A stretch of DNA of 64,000 nucleotides from Chalara sp. BL73 (taxonomy: Eukaryota > Ascomycota > Leotiomycetes > Helotiales): NCBI GenBank assembly GCA_918026815.1, contig CAKJVC010000150.1, forward strand, positions 620,001 through 684,000. Direction: 5' to 3'. Positions 34,011 to 44,743 of the stretch are shown piece by piece. The translations under genes and the position numbers were made by a program. Position 1 is the stretch's first letter, and each line of letters starts with the position of its first letter. Under the pieces are notes generated by a model. The model did no database searches. It was not told the origin of the DNA and saw only the letters and a program-made list of their open reading frames with translations.

Positions 34011-35130
34011 TTCACGGGAGTAGCTAATCTTGTCGAGTTCCAGCATTTCAGGGTTGTGCTGATAGTTGGAGTTGAGTATCAACAACAAAAGCTATTCTTA
34101 TGTGCCTTGATATTTTTCTAGAAGCGCGCTAAGTACTTGGCGTACCGGGTAAAATAAGACGAAGTGTGAACATGTAGGGCTGCTATTTGCATTTTTCTTG
34201 ACTCTCGTTTAGTTTTGTTAGAAATAGGATCTGTCGACTGGGGAATCAATTAGAGGATCTGCGAGGCTGATGATATTGTCTACAGTTCTAAGCCGTAAAT
34301 ATATGTGTGACAGAGATTTTCTAACTAGCTTCTTGGCCTACTCACGTAAGCCGATTCCTGACAAGTTTCGGGGGGCCGGAATATCACGTGCTAAGAGGTA
34401 ATGTAAGAATGTGGTTCAGTAGAAGCTTTGGGTTTCGGCACGCAAGATGTTGCTAGGGGTACGGGGGATATAAGTAGGAGGTTGACACAGACTTATAGCC
34501 TCTAATAAGCAGGTAATTAATTAGCCCCGGCTGCACTTGAAAACGGCCTGCAACCCGACCAAAAGTCTTTGTATATAAATCACTATTTTCATTTTGGCTG
34601 TTAAAGAACTTGCAATTTTTAATAAAAAAGTTACCTTCACGAATCCAATCCTCGGACCTGGCCATGCAGCGGCTAATAAGGTGGTTCTATTGTAAGAATA
34701 CTAGACTTAGAAGAAAAGGTTGAGGATCGAGAATCATGGTGTTGATACCATATTAAATCACGTGATTAGATAGTATGATACGCGACATTAACAATAAGGT
34801 TGAACTTGAATGTCAAGGCATCACATGGTATTCAGTTGGCCACAGGCTATTCAATCCACTAGAAGTAAAGCTACTAGATATAGTTGTTGTTGCGATATTC
34901 CAAAAAATTCTGTTTTTTGACATTTGTTGGTGCTTGCTTGTTATAATAGGCAGGTCGATGTTGTTTTTAGAGTGTTTTTGCCTCAGGCGATATCATATGC
35001 TGACTTATCATATTTTATGCTGACATAATGGGCGTTCAATGATAACCGCCAATGATGGCTGCAACTACCGACCCTAAGTGGGCTCTACGTACCTTCCCCT
35101 AGAGTATAAAACAGGTAAATATCTACTATC
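34011..35130. other. Intergenic with dispersed repeat
   Basis: Contains repeat copy 2 at 34315-34363 and several TCACGTG-type palindromes (about 34384 and 34756). No gene was recognised. The final part should hold the promoter of the caspase-pseudokinase gene. Confidence 0.45.
34315..34363 (+). repeat. Dispersed repeat, copy 2 (LTR-end-like)
   Basis: Reads GATTTTCTAACTAGCTTCTTGG, interrupted here only for length, and ends GCCGATTCCTGACA. It matches the 3' part of copy 3 at 56510-56561 and, inverted, copy 1 at 27538-27576. A TGTC start at 34232 could mark the other end of a 132-bp element. Confidence 0.5.
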
Positions 35131-37437
35131 ATGTCAGACTTTTTGCTTAAGGATGAGCTCAATAGGTCTCTTGAAGGCCGTTTCAAACGTACTACGGATT
35201 ACGACGCAGTGGCGGTTCTCATCATCTACTGGAAGAAATGTAAGAACAAAGGATACAAAGATGAAGCCCACAAGGTTGGAGAGTTGTTCAGCCAAGATTT
35301 TGGGTATTCTGTGCAACACTATGGCATACCTTCAATTGATAGTGAGCTCGAAATGGATGCAAGAATCAACACCTACTTACGTGACAACCGCAAGGTTGAT
35401 ACCCTACTTATTATTCATTACGGGGGTCATGGAAATGCAGACGATGAGTATGGGCAGAGCCAAGAGTCAGTGTGGTGTGCGTAAGTATTTCATAGCTGGC
35501 TACTCCGGATAAATCTTTCGCTGAGTATTGTTTATAGAGAATCAGACGCTGGCTCCCCCTCCCTCAAATGGTCTAATATTCAGCCAAAGCTAGCACAACA
35601 CAACTCAGAAGTACTTCTACTTCTAGACTGCTGTTATGGTTCCCAAGCTGCAAGAGATTCGCTTTCGCGCCGTCGCAGCCCAATACCCCGAAACCTCGAG
35701 TTATTTGCAGCTTGTGGTATGGGTGAGAAGACGGTTGGTCCAGGACGTTACTCTTTTACTTCGCTCTTGATTGCGGAGCTCCGGGCACAGCTTACAGTTC
35801 GGAAGTTTGCTGTCGTTGCGATCGCTCATAAGAACATGGCATCCAAAGATTCTCTACTTGCTCAATCCGCAGTATACTTTCCTTTCGAAAAAAAGAATGG
35901 CACAACACATCTTGAGCCGTTCAAAAAGCCAGGCTCATCCGATATTGGAAATATTGCAGAGGCAGCATCGCTGGTACTGCAGCTCTCAATTACTGATAAT
36001 GATCGCCAGGCCTTCGAAGAGGTTATCGAGTGGTTGAAACAAAATCCCCCGCGCACTGTGTCTAAGGTCGTTGTCGAGAACATCATAACCGCTGCAAGTG
36101 GAGTATATAGTTATGCATCTAGCCAGGAGGATGGATCTCGATCCGTGGGAAGCTTCAAGAAATTTCCAGAACCTGCGAAAAGGGATATATCATCAACTTG
36201 GGGTGCCTTCAATACCACCATAGCCGCACTGGCGACTTCGTTGAGAAAATTTCCGACACTATTTGTTTCTTCAGATCCCTTAGAGAAGAGTAACGTACCT
36301 GGGGATTTTGTGCACCAGCTAGACCGATGCCTCAGGCCCCTCGAAAGTGCTATTGAACGGAATATCATGTCGCTACCAGAGCTTAACGACGAAACCGTTT
36401 TGTTGACAGCCATCGACGATAAAATCATGGAGGACTTAGGATTTGTAGAAACCCTTAATTTACGATTAGTAGCCAACTTCGGCGTCAGGGCAGAAGGAGA
36501 CAGTGGATTGGAGGTAGATTTGGATAGTAGCAAAATTAAGGAGATTGGCCCATTTCTTAACCTCTCTATTCAAGACGTTTCTCCACTGGGACGCGTTTTG
36601 GTTGAATGCAAAGACTATGACGAATTTACTACTAATAAATCTATTCTTGCGGTTTCCAAGAAGCGTATGGAAAAACTGGCGGAGCTCCTCAACTCATCCA
36701 AATCCGCTGACTTTCACACCCTGACTTGTCTTCGGTTCTTTGTTGACTCACAGCTCGGCCGATCCGGCCTAATATTTGCGATTCCAGAAGGATCGCGGCA
36801 ATGTCAAATTTCTTTACGGGATATCATTAGAAAGGTAGTAGGAAAATATAAGCCAACTCTAGGTCAACGTTTCCACATGGCACACACAATTGGGAAGGCA
36901 ATTGCTAAATGGCATCTCGTGGGCTGGGTGCATCAAGGTGTTGCTAGTCACAATATTGTATTCTTTTATGACGAGACTCACGGGATCGATTATTCAAAAC
37001 CCTACCTCTGCGGGTTTGGATACTCTCGAGAAAGTGATGCACCTTCGACCTCTCGACTTGTCGAGAACTTCGAGGCCAACGTATATCGCCATCCGGATCG
37101 GCAAGGGTGGCCGTCCAAGTTCCACCGCAAGGAGCATGACATTTATGCTTACGGAGTCCTGCTGCTTGAGATTGGGTTATGGAAGGTTGTGGAGACACTC
37201 TTTGATGAGAAGGAGAGAAAGAGCATCACCCCTTATGCGATGGGGCAGAAAATTCTCAAAACTTCAAAAGAGCTCTTAGGCCATTCAATGGACACGTTGT
37301 ACGAGCGAGCAGCGAGCACGTGCCTTAGCGGCGACTTTGGTATTAAACAAGATGATCTTACACAGTCCTGTCTTGCAGCAGCTTTCGACGCTCAGGTTTT
37401 GGGGGAAATAGGTCGCGGCGTAGTCATTGAACAGTAA
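35131..37437 (+). CDS. Caspase-like protease fused to a pseudokinase
   Basis: Two exons, 35131-35480 and 35538-37437, give 749 residues; the 57-bp intron has GTAAGT..TAG ends. Residues about 25-235 form a caspase-like (C14) domain. The catalytic histidine is His100 in LIIHYGGHG and the catalytic cysteine Cys149 in VLLLLDCCYGS, both in standard context. A middle region of about 220 residues includes a predicted-helical part and IIAASGVYSY-like sequence without a known name. Residues about 465-735 look like a protein kinase fold: LVECKDYD (Lys475), WVHQGVASHNIVFF in place of HRDLKPxN, CGFG in place of DFG, and EHDIYAYGVLLLEIG. The catalytic Asp of HRD is Gly and the metal-binding Asp of DFG is Gly, so the kinase part is predicted inactive. 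Similar kinase-like domains occur in fungal proteins linked to HeLo/prion-type cell death. The likely job is regulated proteolysis in cell death, with the pseudokinase as sensor or scaffold. Confidence 0.88.
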
Positions 37438-37487
37438 ATTCTATCATTATATCAATCCCTGCCCATTAGCCTATAGGTGTGTTCAAG

Positions 37488-37840
37488 CTACGCCCGTTTG
37501 AGCTGTGACTCATCCACTTCTTCTCCATCATTTACAGCCTCATTGTTACTGTCATCATCATAGCACAGTGTGTACCGCCCGTTTGATGGGACACTAGCTA
37601 TCAGATATGGACCTTCCCATGGCTTCGACCCACCAGGGTCAAACCAGACTCTATCTCCTACATGGTATTTGCTCTGTGGAAAAAATTGGTGGCATGCTTC
37701 TTACAGGATATTACGCCATACCGTAGAGCCCTTCTTAATTACGGCGCGGTGTGTGTCGTCGTCCACGTGGGGCGTCTGCGTATAATCCTCATCAGACAAT
37801 TCTCTGCGCGATCGTCAGTCAGCCTTGTCAGCGGGGTTAA
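37488..37840 (-). other. Possible C-terminal coding fragment, unknown function
   Basis: The minus strand has a convincing protein-like stretch, KYHVGDRVWFDPGGSKPWEG, then PYLIASVPSNGRYTLCYDD and a tail NDGEEVDESQLKRA ending in a stop at 37488. It resembles small SH3- or chromo-like barrels. Upstream, ELSDEDYTQTPHVDDDTHRA and VIKKGSTVWRNIL could be joined by an intron at 37672-37704, but this would be only 33 bp, shorter than normal. A stop lies just upstream. I cannot name the family, and it may be a gene remnant. It lies tail to tail with the caspase-pseudokinase gene. Confidence 0.4.
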
Positions 37841-38428
37841 CAAGGCATATCATACCCCTCTTGGTTAGGCATTTTTTCCTTCGCTCTGGAGCGTGGTGCT
37901 AGGACTGAAATGAGTTTGTTGGTTGAGAGAGCGAGTGTGATATGGCCGATCAAATCGTGAGGGGTATTCAATGCATGTATGTTGGTGGCGGAGAGGCTAT
38001 GTCGCGCTAGCCACTTTGGGGAGGGTCAGCCCCATGGTCCACTATCGGTTGCATCTACAGCCCTCCTGGTACCGACCAGCAACAGCGACTTCATAAGGCG
38101 CAGCTTAGGCTCTGATAGACGCCAGTCAAGGCATTTTGATCATAAAAATGATCGAAGTAACTCCTCAGGATAGGACAAGACCTCAGATGGCATCCGATAT
38201 CTCGAACAGTAACTTCAATATCCTCATGGCAGTAATATGACGCTAACAGAAATCAGTAGCAACACAAGAACCCCAACAATCAAGTCGTTTTTCAACATTG
38301 CACAAATTGTGGAGCTCAAATATTGTGCTCTCCTCCCGCACGTCCTCTGACATTCTCCCAACGTACCAACAAAATATTGACAGGAAACAAAGTATGTATC
38401 ATGCAAACCAGAAATTTTATAGACAGGC

Positions 38429-39495
38429 ATGGCATCAATGCTAAACCATGAACGAGTTGAGGACTACCGACCCGGCTACCCCCGATTTACAGCGATTATC
38501 GGAGCTCACGCTCCTTTCCACATCTCACGACGCTTCGCTCGACTTCGTTCGCGTCTTGTCCTACTCAAGCAAGACCAACTCTCATCCCTTGAAGCGAAGT
38601 TAGAGGCGGTTGATGCCAATGAAACGAAAGAGATTTATTTGGGAAATCACCGCCGGGACAATAACCCTGCCAGAAAGCAGATTTTACAAGAGATTGACTG
38701 TGCATTGAAGGAGTATGGTACGTCTCAAATTTGCCTTTCACCTTCTCCCTGCTAGGATATGATAGAAAGGACGCAACAGAGTTGCATGTTTTGACAAATT
38801 ACAGACGAGCTCATAGAGCGCAACCACCGCATGCTAAATCACGAATCCGCACAGCCCTTAAACGTAGCCAGTCTACAAAACTGGGTCCAGTCGACGGGTT
38901 GTTTATCCAGAGATGAGACAGCATACCTAGGCGCTGAGGAAGACCTAATATGTGTCGCGGCGCAGACGGATACTTTCCTCGTCCGTTTGGAGCTTCTACT
39001 TGAGAGGACCTTGCTTTTGGGTTGGAGTGGCTTTGCTAGAGTAAGCATCGCTCTTCCCCTACAATGCCATCTTAAGTCATGGTGACTATTATGGCGCAGT
39101 TTATTAATATCGGCTTCTATCTCTTAGTGCTTCCGGAGCCCAATTTCTCGTGATCCTAATGTTTATATCTTCTCTGGAACCTTCATTAAGCGATTCGCGC
39201 GTGCAGCTGCAGCTTCCGGGGTTGTGCTTCTCCTCCTGGTACCAGTTATCGTTATAAATTCGCTAGCGAGCACGCTTCTGAGGTTGGTTCTGATTGTTCT
39301 ATCAACAGCTATAGTTATTATACTGTTGGCTGTGCTGACGAAGGCGAGGACCGGGGATATGTTCGTAGCTGGAGCGACGTGAGTTTATTCTTTCCTGCTT
39401 TATGGAGACAAGAATTTGTGCCTAATGATGTTTGACATAGGTATGCTACTGTTCTGGTCGTTTTCGTTGCGGGTACAGGCCAAACTGTATGTTGA
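38429..39495 (+). CDS. DUF6594 membrane protein
   Basis: Four exons, 38429-38717, 38805-39040, 39128-39378 and 39441-39495, splice to 276 residues; the introns (87, 87 and 62 bp) have GT..AG ends and matching phases. The N-terminal GYPRFTAIIGAHAPFHISRR, the helical QDQLSSLEAKLEAVD, and LQNWVQSTGCLSRDE(T)AYL are hallmarks of the fungal DUF6594 family. Residues about 190-276 hold three membrane segments (VVLLLLVPVIVINSL, VLIVLSTAIVIILLAVL, and ATVLVVFVAGTG). The N-terminal helices would lie in the cytosol. The function of the family is not established. It is followed 340 bp later, on the same strand, by an active-looking protein kinase and preceded by the caspase-pseudokinase gene, so a membrane-linked role in a recognition or death module is a reasonable inference. 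Confidence 0.88.
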
Positions 39496-39834
39496 AATTG
39501 GAAAATTTTCAACCCTGTGATGTTGCAACGGCAAGTCCTATATGATATTATAATGATCTTATAAAAAATATGGTTTTGAACTTCCAAAAATATTATTCCT
39601 TGATGGTAGGCCTACCATAGTCCCCGCAGAGATACGCATGTTTTTATAGCCCTAAGGCTCCAGAGGCTGTTAAGATGCGGTATTTGAAATTCTGGCTGTC
39701 TATTAGTGGTACTGTAACAGACCTTGCCTCAAAATATTAGACTTTGAGGCAAGATGGAAGTAGTCTCAGGGCTGGCTGGTTTAACTTTGCGCGGTACGTA
39801 CCTTTAGTGCCTGAGGAGACCCTGAAACACGCAT

Positions 39835-41457
39835 ATGCAGGCCCAGAACCCTGCCAAGATGTCAGGTGCATTGTTCCTTAATTTATGCACAGCCTCTATT
39901 CAGGTGAGACGTCTCTCATTCCAAGTGCTTTACTTTATCAACAATTTTCGAAAACTATCAGGGCTTGCTCGGCTGCATACTTTGTCGGACTCATATCGCC
40001 GGATATCACCACAATACAATGTTTGCCTCGCGATCATATCGCAGTAATGTAACGTCACAGGACTCGGGGATTGGGATGGGACAAGGGGGAAGCACAACAC
40101 GTCGTTTTTTTGGGGGCAAGCCGGACTTGGACCACCTTGAACTTCAATTCCTCAGAGTGGTGGGCAGAAACAAAGTTCTAATCGCAACCCTTGATGATAC
40201 TCCGCTTGACTTTGTTGGAAAATCAGACACCACTAATCTATACGGCGCTACAATGGAAGTTCACAAAAGAAACTGGAATGGGAAAGGAGTTGTAGTCAAA
40301 TATATTCGCAAAAGCTACACTGGCGAAGATTATAGTCGAGCCATGATCGACCTCAATTTCGAACTTCAGTTGATGTCAAAACAATCATTACGCAGCCATA
40401 GAAATATTCCAAAACTACTCGCGATATGTTTCGATAGACAGGCCCAAGATATAAACGGGCATTCAGTAGCTACCATACACCCTGGCCTTGTCATCGAGCT
40501 TGCTCACGAGCAGTATCCCGACCTAAGGCACTACTTTGATGTCGGCCATAACTCCTCCATGCCGCTAAGGCTACCATTTCTGATGAGCGCACATTTCGTT
40601 GCGGATATTGCAGATGGCATAACTGCGCTACACGACCACGATATTGTCCATGCAGATCTAAAACCCGAAAATATTCTCCTCTTTCCTGATCCCGGATCAC
40701 CCAACCTGCTTGTCGCAAAGGTTGCTGATTTCGGATTCGTAGGCATGACAACGTACACCAACTCTGGAGAACGTGCGGCTATGCCAGATTCTCGACCTCG
40801 GGGTGGCACAGCTGAGTGGAGCGCGCCAGAATGCCTCGAAAATCCCGACCCCTTCACATCTAGTGGATCACTGCAGCATCCTTCCTATGAGAGCTGCAGT
40901 GACATTTACTCTTTTGGCCTTTTATCATGCTATATTGCACTTGGTGGCCAAACTCCCATACAGTATGCTCCCAATCTCTCCGTAGCCAAGATGTCAGACG
41001 GTATACTTGATATAGTATTAGCTCGGCTTGAAGACCATTACTGCCATGATATTTCCAATGGCGAGAGTTCTTTCAAGGGGCCTGCAGTATACATTGCCCA
41101 ACAGACTCTCCGTCTAGATTGGTATCAGCGCATAAAGTCTCTGAGGTCAATCCGCGGAGAAATATTTGGAGTGTAAGCTCTCCGTCCTATAGAGTCACGT
41201 TTTCTGCTTAGTTAACAAGTAAATCAAGGACAACCATGGAAGAACGGGGAACCAAAGGTAAGTTTGTACTGAATTTTAACCTGTTCCCTCAGACTGCATA
41301 TGAGTTTAAGCGTGATGGACTCTATGATGCATACTGGGCATCACCACCGGAGTTTCGAGAAAAAATCTTCGAATCATTTCGGAAGATTTCAAGTGGGCCA
41401 TTTGGGCAGTTTGTGGCTGCTGAGGTCTGGGCCTGTATGAAGGAACGGCAGTCATAG
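39835..41457 (+). CDS. Fungal protein kinase, predicted active
   Basis: Model 39835-39903, 39962-41172, 41220-41457, about 505 residues. The kinase domain has VVVKYI (catalytic Lys), IVHADLKPENILLF (HxD with Lys and Asn), VADFGFVG (DFG), GGTAEWSAPE (APE) and CSDIYSFGLL, so all catalytic residues are present. The glycine-rich loop is not obvious. Intron 1 (58 bp, GTGAGA..CAG) gives an N-terminal piece MSGALFLNLCTASIQ, whose reality is less certain; ATGs at 39859, 40020 or 40077 could also serve. Intron 2 (47 bp, 41173-41219) keeps the frame and adds an 80-residue tail containing FPQTAYEFKRDGLYDAYW and FGQFVAAEVWACMKE. Without this splice the protein would stop at 41176. The neighbours, DUF6594 and caspase-pseudokinase, are on the same strand, so these genes may work together. 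The substrate is unknown. Confidence 0.8.
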
Positions 41458-42534
41458 ATTCAGTACGTATCGAAATATTGATATCTATAATGGTTTCGAC
41501 ACCGCGGCTAACGTTAGGATTTATCTAGCCTTTATAGCTCAGAAAGCAAAGTGTTAATGAAAGTTTCTTGGAGTAGCGGCGACAGCTTCTATTAATTACG
41601 TCAGAAACTTTTGGCTATGCCGCCATAAGAGTTCAGTAGTATAATAAGAAAACTTTTTCAATTATAGTAGAAATCGGATTAAGAGCACCCTCTTTTGCTG
41701 GAGGCGAGGTAGTTTTGCAGGCGCTCAAGACAATCTAATTATTCCCTTCTGAATCCACTGTCCAATTAGAAGACAACATCAAGATGGTTAGGATCGCCTT
41801 GTGCACCGCACCCTCAAAAAAACGCTCATAATAGCTTATGTTCGTTTACGCTTTGGCCGTGTACTCAGTCATGTGTTACCGCCGAAACAACTGTGATTCT
41901 TACAATCAATCCACGAGAGTATGCATCTTTCACATGCATACGGATGAAAACATTGCACAGGAAACAAACATCTTTGCTTAGGCATATCACACGAGGTGGT
42001 AGACTTAATGCTCTATTTTCACAGGAGATTAGTAGCAAAACTTCGGCACGAACCTTCCCGCTGGCTAGTGTGCTCTTGTACTGTGATATATTGTAGTATT
42101 ACTACGCCCTACAAGAACTAAAATCAAACTTAAATGAGAAATAAAAACAACACAACGCTCTATACGATATTAATGCTAAAAAAAACCTTTAACTAACTAG
42201 AAATACTTCTATTATTTGGCCAATTAATGCTTCCGCGTATCAGCTGACTTTAGCTTGGCACCGTACTTAGTATTTCGGAGCGTATAGTATATGTCACGAT
42301 CCCAATACAGGCGCCTGTGATAGCTGTTTGTAAGGTATTAAATAAGAAGTTTCTAAACTAAAGAGAAAAGGTGTAACTACTGCTGGAACTGCCATTATAT
42401 AACCATAGCCAGTTCCAGGGTCCTGGCTAGGCGAACCAATTCTAGATTTGTTTAGTTAGCCCGTCTATACGATTAATAGAGGTGTCTTCGGACACTACGA
42501 GCTTGGTATGTCACGCGACTAGACGCATTCCAGT
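41458..42534. other. AT-rich intergenic stretch
   Basis: Short frames without motifs (for example 41893-42096). No repeat was recognised. Confidence 0.4.
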
Positions 42535-42858
42535 TTGTATGTATTCTATAAAACGTGTATATTTTACCAACAATCTAGCTTTCCTCCGCATCTCAACTTC
42601 ATGTTCTACCTTTATGACCTGATACCTATCTGGCAGGCCTCGTTTGGGAATTACCTCCAAGTAAAGAAAGGATACTGGTCTAAAACTGCCACGGATATAG
42701 CCACATTGTCAAGGGATGATTTAGATGCTGCTGCCACTCAATTCCAGAATAAGGATAAGATCTCAAACCCTACCATCTACACCTTCATTAAAAATATGCG
42801 GATTATATTATCTTTCAACTCAGAATTCGATGGGGAGAAGATTAGGCTCCGGAACTAA
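42535..42858 (+). pseudogene. Possible Helitron-type replicase fragment
   Basis: The 107-residue frame contains HLNFMFYLYDLIPIWQASFG, then VKKGYW, ATLSRDDLDAAATQF, and ISNPTIYTFIKNMRIIL. This order of blocks resembles the Rep/helicase-like domain of fungal Helitrons (FxFYLxDLxxRRxA, then LTxxDLxxAA, then NPxIxxLLxxxR). The catalytic parts are missing. The assignment rests on general similarity only. Confidence 0.35.
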
Positions 42859-42991
42859 GAATCTCTTATAAGTATGATATAAATTTAAGAGTAGTTAGGT
42901 CCTTCAGCTAGAATGAGGAGCGCAAGAGATGCCACTATGGATTGCCCTTGCCTTTCGTTTCCGGTTAATGCCAATTTCAACAAAACAGTGT

Positions 42992-44743
42992 TCATTGATC
43001 CACTCTGTCAGTCAGCTTGAAACCTTCGCTTCCATCAGGCACGAGCTGCATGGTCATCTTCTTTTCCTCCCTTGACAGGAACGCCAAATTCGATAAGTGG
43101 TGTTTTTCGTATTTATTTTCCCTGCTATCCTTGAAAAGTTCCGTCGGGTCCGTAAGTAACAATGAGAGAGGTCCATCAACAATAATACTTCGGTCGCATT
43201 TTGTCGTCAGCCACAAAAGGGGGAACACCGACAAGGTCAACATGAGGTTTACAAAAAGCCAGCAGTAAACTCTCACGTAGGATACGGTAGCCTGCACGCG
43301 AGGAGCTGCAATGGTCGCCGCCAGAGTCGTCGTATTGGGGTCAAAGTTTCGCTGCAGCATATCCCACGACCCTTGGTAGGAATACCGGATCAGGTTCTCC
43401 GTGTAGTTGAAGAGATTGCCCCACGTATCTAATGACGTAGTGTTCATAATTGCTAGCATGCTCATCACGTCTGGGAGTAAGTATAGCGCTTCGCGAACCC
43501 ATGGACCTGCTACTATATCCTCTGCTTGGGGGTCTACAGTGCCTTCCACTACCTGACTCGAGATGTAGGTGCTGCTTGGAATGGTTGTGACACCAACGGT
43601 AAAGTTGACTTCTAGATAAGTAAAATCGAGTTGGTAAAACGATGAAAGGGTCGAGAAATTGTTGTTCGGTTGGGGATATCCGAATCCGTCGACGAAGTAC
43701 GGAGCGGCGTCATATTCCTTGCCGAGGAGAACAATCGCAGTCATCACCCCTGAGAACTTAAATGATGCGGGATAAACCGAGTCCAGGCGAAACAAAGCGT
43801 CGTCTTCTAGGTCACCATTATACGGAAGCTTGAGTGTTGTATTCGTTTGGTCAAACAATACAGCGTTACCAGGGTAATTAACAAAGGAGAAAGCGGTAGT
43901 GTCAGAGATAGTGAGAAGTTCCGACGCGTCAGCGACGGTGTTGACGATTTCTGGCTCTGGGCCGGTAGGCCATTTGATACTATGAATTATGATAGATGGC
44001 ATAGTTATGTTGGCCAGCCTTGAGTTGACCGGGAGCTGGTTATCATTGACAACATGGCGACACCGTTTCTGAGCGGTCCCTGAGTCGTCACTTCCATTTG
44101 TCGTCCCCCAAGCCAGATTTGCCATTCCCGCCGCTCTCCTCACGGCCGCCTTGCGATCTTGCAGCTTTACCCCATACCAACCCCAGAGGTTGAAATCCGC
44201 CGCTGGATTCCCTGACGCCACCATCACTTCCCCCACTTCCTCGAAGGCAGCACCCCAATTCACTGATCCCTCGAGCAAGGGTGCTATGTATGCTTGAGGA
44301 AAGTTGGCCAACAAAATAATCATCACAAATCCACTTATCCCGCTAACTTTCAATCGGGGTATGTTCGGCCATGCCATCATCCTGTTGAACTGCGCGATTG
44401 TAAGTCCGGAGTTCTCGAGCTCAGCAAATGCGCATTGTGCTACCGAAGTGGAGCACCAGATAGTTGTGATAACATTGAGGATGATGATGGCGGCAGAGAT
44501 TAGACTCGTGATATCGCCGGAACGAAGGGTGAACTTTCCATTTGAAGAACGTGGTTTGGACGTGCCGTCGAGAGCTTTGTAGTCATGAACGGCATAGAGC
44601 AAAGCGAGGGACAACCCAATGCAGGCGAGCAGGTGGAAGATGAGCACTTTCAAGGCCCTAATGACTGTCCTAATCCTGATTTTGTCTGTAGGTCTATATC
44701 GGATCCTGGAGGTATGAATTTCCGCTCCCTTTTCGTCAACCAT
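42992..44743 (-). CDS. Large fungal multi-pass membrane protein, function unknown
   Basis: Intronless frame of 583 residues starting at the ATG at 44743. Membrane segments are visible at about residues 31-52 (LIFHLLACIGLSLALLYAV), 78-100 (LISAAIIILNVITTIWC), 133-153 (GFVMIILLANFPQAYIAPLL) and near 500-525 (VYCWLFVNLMLTLSVFPLLW). Between the third and fourth lies a large domain of about 340 residues with many N-glycosylation sequons (NITMP, NTTLKL, NFTVG, NTTSL, NYTEN), so this loop probably faces outside. The tail after the last segment is charged and cytosolic. Similar four-span proteins with one giant outer loop are common in filamentous fungi and uncharacterised. No catalytic motif was found. 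It lies at the right edge of the recognition-like region. Confidence 0.82.
   Translation of the reverse strand: MVDEKGAEIHTSRIRYRPTDKIRIRTVIRALKVLIFHLLACIGLSLALLYAVHDYKALDGTSKPRSSNGKFTLRSGDITSLISAAIIILNVITTIWCSTSVAQCAFAELENSGLTIAQFNRMMAWPNIPRLKVSGISGFVMIILLANFPQAYIAPLLEGSVNWGAAFEEVGEVMVASGNPAADFNLWGWYGVKLQDRKAAVRRAAGMANLAWGTTNGSDDSGTAQKRCRHVVNDNQLPVNSRLANITMPSIIIHSIKWPTGPEPEIVNTVADASELLTISDTTAFSFVNYPGNAVLFDQTNTTLKLPYNGDLEDDALFRLDSVYPASFKFSGVMTAIVLLGKEYDAAPYFVDGFGYPQPNNNFSTLSSFYQLDFTYLEVNFTVGVTTIPSSTYISSQVVEGTVDPQAEDIVAGPWVREALYLLPDVMSMLAIMNTTSLDTWGNLFNYTENLIRYSYQGSWDMLQRNFDPNTTTLAATIAAPRVQATVSYVRVYCWLFVNLMLTLSVFPLLWLTTKCDRSIIVDGPLSLLLTDPTELFKDSRENKYEKHHLSNLAFLSREEKKMTMQLVPDGSEGFKLTDRVDQ

Noticed and set aside
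41236..41457. Independent 73-residue gene
   Set aside because: An intron in the correct phase joins it to the kinase, which explains it better.
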